Under the pieces are notes generated by a model. That model saw only the letters and a list, made by a program, of their open reading frames with translations. It searched no databases and had not been told where the DNA came from. 64,000 nucleotides of DNA from Hyaloscypha bicolor E (lineage: Eukaryota > Ascomycota > Leotiomycetes > Helotiales > Hyaloscyphaceae): positions 62,001 through 126,000 of the forward strand of contig NW_020194628.1 of assembly GCF_002865645.1 (NCBI RefSeq). Reading direction: 5' to 3'. Below, piece after piece: positions 59,488 through 64,000 of the stretch (position 1 is its first letter; each line of letters starts with the position of its first letter). The translations under genes and the position numbers were made by a program.

Positions 59488-59730
59488 TTAGTAAGCCCTG
59501 GAACCGAACGCCATGGGGCTGTGCACTAGCTTAATACCCTGTCCAGCTGGAATACCCTGTATAGCTGGAATACCCTGTACGGCTGGAATACCCTGTATAG
59601 CTGGAATACCCTGTACAGCTGGAATACCCTGTATAGCTGGAATACCCTGTACGGCTGGAATACCCTGTATAGCTGGAATACCATGTACGGCTGGAATACC
59701 CTGTATAGCTGTAATCGGTTCAGCTGGCAT
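59488..59730 (-). CDS. Hexapeptide-repeat ORF, 80 aa, doubtful
   Basis: ATG to stop, giving MPAEPITAIQ followed by alternating GIPAVQ and GIPAIQ units and a short unrelated tail (HSPMAFGSRAY). A TATATATA at 59767-59774 lies about 40 bp upstream on this strand. The complementary strand is also open over the repeat (Cys-rich GIPCTA/GIPCIA), so an 18-bp repeat alone can explain the frame. No signal peptide is present. Whether it is translated is unknown. Confidence 0.3.
   Translation of the reverse strand: MPAEPITAIQGIPAVHGIPAIQGIPAVQGIPAIQGIPAVQGIPAIQGIPAVQGIPAIQGIPAGQGIKLVHSPMAFGSRAY
59533..59713. repeat. 18-bp minisatellite, ten units
   Basis: Ten copies of AATACCCTGTATAGCTGG with the variable triplet after CTG alternating mostly between TATAG and TAC[AG]G, so the higher-order unit is 36 bp. 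The period is a multiple of three on both strands. Confidence 0.92.
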
Positions 59731-59865
59731 AGGGATTTAGTACATGTGACTTAGGGGGTTCAGGGCTATATATACGGGCTACTTACCACTGTAGAACAGC
59801 AGTCAATTCAGTACGTTTTACTTGGTTTACATTGCAAGCACGTGACCCTAGCTATATTGCTTTAG

Positions 59866-60657
59866 CTAGTTCAACATAGAGGCTCGGTTAGATTGATCCC
59901 GTGACCGTGCAAACAGGCCAGCGAGGTTACGCAGGTAAGGTGATTTAGAATTCGCCTTGGGGTCGACAACAACACCGGACTGAGAGTCTCCGGGCTCATT
60001 ATCGTTCATGAGTGTTTTTGTTATCAAGAGAGTCATCGTGTGAAAGGCTTTGCCGAGTTCCAAGTTGTTCTTTGCCGAAACTTCAAAGAAAGGAATTCCG
60101 AGTTTGTCTGCTAGCTCCTCTCCTCTCTTCGTAGAGACGACACGCCTTTCAATCAAGTCGGATTTGTTGCCGACCAAAATTTTAGTGGCCTTTTCAGGAG
60201 CATGCTGATTCACAGATTGGGACCAGTATGATTGGATATCTGACCTCATTAGCAAGAATGAAATGGTTAGATGGTGGTTGAGGGACGTACCATTGAAACT
60301 ACCCTCACTTGCAACATCATAAACTAGGAATACTCCATTGGAATACCGATAGTAGGACGTAGTGAGAGGTCGTAACCTCTCCACTCCGCTCGTATCCCAG
60401 ATCCGCAACTTGACTCGTTTTCCACCTACTTCTATCTTCCGTACAAGCCAGTCGCCGCTGATGGATGGCAAGATATCGGGATTGTAGGGATCTCCATTGT
60501 ATCTTTGAATGAGACAGGTTTTCCCAACGCCAGAACTTCCAACGAGGACAAGCTTTATCTCACAGACTGTTAGACTAGGCCCTCCTCTACAACGAGAACG
60601 ACAGTGAAGGAGCTCCGCGACACTTACCAAGAAGTTGTGTTCACGAGTGCTTTCCAT
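59866..60657 (-). CDS. Divergent Rab/Ras-like small GTPase, 223 aa, three exons
   Basis: Exons (minus): 60657-60628, 60558-60291, 60239-59866; introns 69 and 51 nt; total 672 nt. The start MESTREHNFL is the conserved N-terminus of many fungal Ras-like GTPases. G1 GSSGVGKT (17-24), G3 DTSGVE (65-70), G4 NKSD (124-127) and G5 SAK (154-156) are present, so nucleotide binding is expected. Three oddities: the catalytic Gln of DTAGQE is Val69, the switch I Thr region reads LPSISGD, and the C-terminus (NRASMLN) has no cysteine for prenylation. The first intron is long and its acceptor is GTGAG. The role is unknown. The protein may be constitutively GTP-bound and soluble, or non-functional. Confidence 0.75.
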   Translation of the reverse strand: MESTREHNFLVSVAELLHCRSRCRGGPSLTVCEIKLVLVGSSGVGKTCLIQRYNGDPYNPDILPSISGDWLVRKIEVGGKRVKLRIWDTSGVERLRPLTTSYYRYSNGVFLVYDVASEGSFNGTSLNHHLTISFLLMRSDIQSYWSQSVNQHAPEKATKILVGNKSDLIERRVVSTKRGEELADKLGIPFFEVSAKNNLELGKAFHTMTLLITKTLMNDNEPGDSQSGVVVDPKANSKSPYLRNLAGLFARSRDQSNRASMLN

Positions 60658-62403
60658 CCTGAACTTTGGCCACAACAACTACTATAATCCCAAATGTGAT
60701 TTCTAGACACATTGGAATTGCTTTGTTTGAAGTCTGGCAAGCGGTAAAGACTGCGCTTAAAGGTAACCGATACCCCGCACCAAAACATCCCGCACCAACC
60801 CGCACCAAAACACGCGTTTTACACTAAAAATACCCACTTTTTGCGACTTAATAATCTTAAGTCTATCTTCAAGCTATAGTATGAAATTTTATAAAAAGTT
60901 TATATTGAAATAGCCTTTAATTACCGCTATAGGTAAATAAAACAAGCATTAAATTATATTAATTCCTTATAAAGTTAGATTAAACTAAAGAGAAAGCTAG
61001 ATTTTTGGTGTTCTTGTCCGAGCTGCCTCTAACGAGCCCGGCCTCAAAAGTCCGTGTTTTTAGCAATATTTTCAGGCATCGCAAAACCAAAGTCTCCCAC
61101 TTCACTTGACAAATATATAATAACTATTAATTATAACCTATTATAATTTATATATATATGATTAAAGAAGCTAGAGTGAGTTTTAAAACTCTTTTAAAGC
61201 GATTTAGAGAATAAGATAAAAGGTACAAAATTGGGTTTGGCATTCGCTTCTTAGCGAAATGCCCTAAAAACACGGACTTTTGAGGGTGGGCTCGTAAGTA
61301 GTTTTTTGAGAGAGATCGTTATAGCGTTCATCGCCGATACCAAAACGGATAAAGCTTATCAGTATGGATAATGGCAAAAATACTGCCCTGAGTTCTCGGA
61401 ACTTAAAATGCGGTTTCTCGAAGATATGGAGGGTGAAGTAGCGGTGGGAACAAAGGTGGTATTGTTTCCTTTGTCGATCTTTCAGCAAGGGATGAAAAGA
61501 GCAGTAGTAGTCTAGTAGATAATAAAATTGGCCAGGATTCGCAATAATGGGAGACTTTCCAGAAGATCGTAGGTGACAACAGTGGAGCAAATTACCTGTT
61601 TCTAGTTGCAGCAGACTCTCCTAGATTTCAGTTTAAAGTGATAGAAATTAGATGGCGTTGCACGAAATAGTATCTCCCCCGGCCCCCGGATGCAGCTACG
61701 TTTGAAAGGGAGTTCTTAGTATTATAGCTATGATACGTCTATCTTAAGGCGTAGAGCATACGGGGTGCATATGTGAGTCTCTACGATTAAGACACGTGTA
61801 TATTTCGTATGGATCATACGTTAGGGGATCCTGAAAACGGGCTGTATGGGTACAAACGTTCCATTGTTGATGTCACGGCCTGTCCCTTGGTACTGCCATC
61901 TGCTTACATGCGATTCCATCGTACCAGTACCACCGTTACTTGTAGCATATACCCCAAGAAGCGTGCCCTAAAATTTATCAGCTGAGGGACATAGTTAATC
62001 TCGCGTATGCCGAGTAGAGCCATTTATAGAGCATAAAACGCAACTCTTACCTGTAAATCGACCATTACCGCTGCTCAGTATGGTTGCAGGTGCTATCCCC
62101 ACGAGCTGACTTTCAAAAGGCGTAAGAGATGATGCAACAGAGAGGGCGTAATGCTTCTCATTGACCGCAACAATCTGTAACCGGATAGGAGCGTTCAGTC
62201 ATTTCTCTGGTAATGCCTGGAGGAGAGTTGGCACAGTTCCGCTAAAATCACCCGCCAGGCCAGGTAGTTAGTAACCCGGAATCGAAGATGCAAAGCTAGG
62301 CTTGCGCCGCCCTTGAAGCTAGGATGGCTTATAGGTAACAGACAATGCCCAAGTTGAGATGCTGTGTTTGCCATGTTTGGGTAAGGAAAGCCGTTACGCC
62401 AAC
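60658..62403. other. Intergenic with a MITE; no gene
   Basis: Near 60775-60815 the words CCCGCACCAAAACA and ACCCGCACCAAAACAC repeat. A MITE lies at 61032-61295. Frames at 61264-61590 are fortuitous. From 61600 to 62403 the composition is normal and nothing is recognised. Confidence 0.5.
61032..61295. mobile_element. MITE family C, ~264 bp, with internal hairpin
   Basis: The left end ACGAGCCCGGCCTCAAAAGT and the right end read on the other strand, ACGAGCCCACCCTCAAAAGT, are inverted repeats extending through CCGTGTTTTTAG. Next to the right end, GGCATTCGCT and AGCGAAATGCC form a hairpin (61239-61263). The left flank is TA; the right flank is less clear. The interior is AT-rich and RIP-like. Confidence 0.7.
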
Positions 62404-62559
62404 CTACTCTTCTTGTAACTTTAGCTTGAACAATATAATGTCAACGCTAAATCTAAACAGATTGTTTGTCTGCACTCGCATGATCAGACTTAGTTTTGAT
62501 AGTGTGCTTAGCTGTGCGCTGGACGTAATATTTGACTGCGGCGGACGCAACCGAAGAGT

Positions 62560-63244
62560 ATTGGGATGTCCTTGAGGAGAGACCGCGAAAGCATCCTTTG
62601 GCGGAAAGCGCCGGTAGAGAAAATGCGGCGGGATAGCTGAATCTGGAGGAAAGTCTACGATGTCTGGATCTTCAATACACGGTCCACTTCCGGGTATTGC
62701 CTTTGTCCGCGGCGGGAGGGGCCAGCCACTCATTCGGTCACGAACTTGTTGCAAGGCAGGCCAGTCGCCATCCTTCCATGTCGCAGGAAATAAAACAGTC
62801 TCGCCACCCCATTGGATGGTTCTCCCATGCAGGTCCAGAACTTGTGGCAAGCGCGCTGCCCCACTAAAAACCAGACGGATCTTGGAAGTGGTCCGCGTGG
62901 TCGACTGTCAGGAAATACTCGGAGGTGTTAGTGGCCACGAGAATGGGATTCCCTGAATAGCCTTCGAACGGACCCCAAATATCCTTGGAATGAACTACTG
63001 CTTCATGGCGTCCCAGCTCTGTTCCACCTTCCCCAATCATGAGATAATAGTAGCCGTCTTTCTTGTATATACGCGGCCCCTCGGGAATGTATTCAGTGAA
63101 GCCGGTCCATATAATTCTTGTGTTACCAAGCGCACCAGCCTTCATATCAATGGTTTGTTGGTGAATACCAGGGAGCTGGATGTACGTGGTCCTGTCATCG
63201 TCCCAGAACAGGTTCGGATCAATATCTCCCAACAGAAATACCAA
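62560..63244 (-). pseudogene. Glycoside hydrolase family 43 fragment, truncated and disrupted
   Basis: The first frame (63244-62864) reads DIDPNLFWDDDRTTYI, EGPRIYKKDGYYYLMIGEGG and VDHADHFQDPSG, the GH43 beta-propeller core of beta-xylosidases and arabinofuranosidases. TAG at 62864-62866 interrupts, after which the same frame gives WGSALATSSGPAWENHPMG. A 1-nt shift near 62810 leads to GETVLFPATWKDGDWPALQQ, VRDRMSGWPLPP and FAVSPQGHPNTLRLRP, which continue the same family. The first propeller blade and the C-terminal sandwich domain are missing. Two separate lesions and both ends truncated make it a relic. Confidence 0.75.
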
Positions 63245-64000
63245 AGTACAGACACCAACTTAAGCAATAGAGCAATTCAACGATGGTTCATGTGATTATT
63301 TCTCTCTAAAAAAAACACAAGAGACGCAACTTGAAGCTCCTCCGAGGCACCGCGCTGGCGAAAGCAAGCCCTCTGCGATAACCTTAATACTCCATACTCC
63401 ATTGATCATAGCTCATCTGAATACACCTCCCACACGTAATGACGCAGAATATTTGACAAGCATACCAGGCCAAGACTAGCAATACCCATACATTTTCAGT
63501 GAGCCATGAGTCGAATCGTGTTGTTTTGCAGCCGTAGATTACCTGTCACTACTTAGCCTCTCACCGGGCTGAGCGCATAGAGGTGATGCTTTCCCAACCC
63601 TGTTCATAGACTCAGACCATTGAGTCCGTCTCAATATCTGTTCGATGTCTCCGTGGCGACGATGGCTCCTCCCTCTGTAAAAGCTGTTGTTCATCTCTTC
63701 TGATAATGACTTGCGTTCCACCGAAAATGCTTCCAATAACACTGCCGATTGACTCTCCTACCCGATGCCTCGCACTTGCCGGGATACTTTGAAACCCGAG
63801 ACTTGTCCCAACCCCACAATCGATGGCCGTAGGTAGCCATTGTGGTAGATTGTCAGACTTAATATGTAGTATAGACATGAAGAAATACAGGGATGCCGCG
63901 CATCCTCCTAGATGCCAAAGACATCTCCTGTTCGTATTCAGTTTATGATTTGTGGCTACGGACGAGAGTTAGGGGAACAAACTTTGTGAAGAGCGACCGT
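63245..64000. other. Window end, no gene recognised
   Basis: A minus frame at 63612-63878 (ends IETDSMV) has no domain. The missing 5' part of the GH43 gene is not present here. Confidence 0.45.

Noticed and set aside
59513..59740. Cysteine-rich secreted repeat protein on the plus strand (GIPCTA/GIPCIA)
   Set aside because: Mirror frame of the same 18-bp repeat; no signal peptide and no promoter-like sequence on this side.

Overview
The window looks like nuclear DNA of a filamentous ascomycete (Pezizomycotina). Four things point there: genes with many short spliceosomal introns (mostly 43-104 nt, GT..AG); fungus-specific families (HET domain, NACHT/STAND proteins, SAT4-type membrane protein, LaeA-like methyltransferases); long AT-rich tracts in which coding remnants carry CAA/CAG/TGG-to-stop changes as left by repeat-induced point mutation (RIP); and many DNA transposons. 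The class (perhaps Leotiomycetes) is an impression and was not tested.

Layout. 1-4740: RIP-degraded AT-rich DNA with a pogo-type MITE and two copies of a second MITE family. 5226-7367: intact zinc-finger gene. 9100-17031: second AT-rich block, ending in a recognisable RIPped hAT transposon that carries the transposase and a convergent accessory gene. 17032-18250: truncated SF1 helicase. 18954-30912: ordinary euchromatic genes: a secreted carboxylesterase, a 10-exon methyltransferase, a decayed methyltransferase, an amino-acid/choline-type permease, a SAT4-like 7TM protein and a secreted Ala/Ser-rich protein. 32105-42984: one complete 10.9-kb Ty3/gypsy element on the minus strand, with 131-bp LTRs and a 5-bp CTTAA target duplication, mutated by RIP. 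43461-46820: STAND protein with a NACHT domain. 47190-50560: AT-rich and MITE-rich island. On its two sides lie a broken secreted-protein gene (48534-49091) and an intact four-exon gene for a small secreted eight-cysteine protein (50852-51336). 53208-54634: delta-12-type fatty acid desaturase. 55936-59362: two damaged HET-domain genes. 59461-59865: palindrome and an 18-bp minisatellite that is open in both directions. 59866-60657: divergent Rab-like GTPase. 61032-61295: another MITE. 62560-63244: decayed GH43 fragment.

How it fits together. The window is a patchwork of housekeeping and metabolic genes with transposon-rich compartments. The compartments hold the gene types expected in fast-evolving fungal DNA: self/non-self recognition (STAND, HET) and small secreted proteins. 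Several genes next to the transposons carry one or a few in-frame stops of the C-to-T type, which suggests that RIP, or decay like it, has reached single-copy neighbours. All exon structures were built by hand from splice signals and reading-frame continuity, and the summed coding lengths divide by three. No database search was possible.
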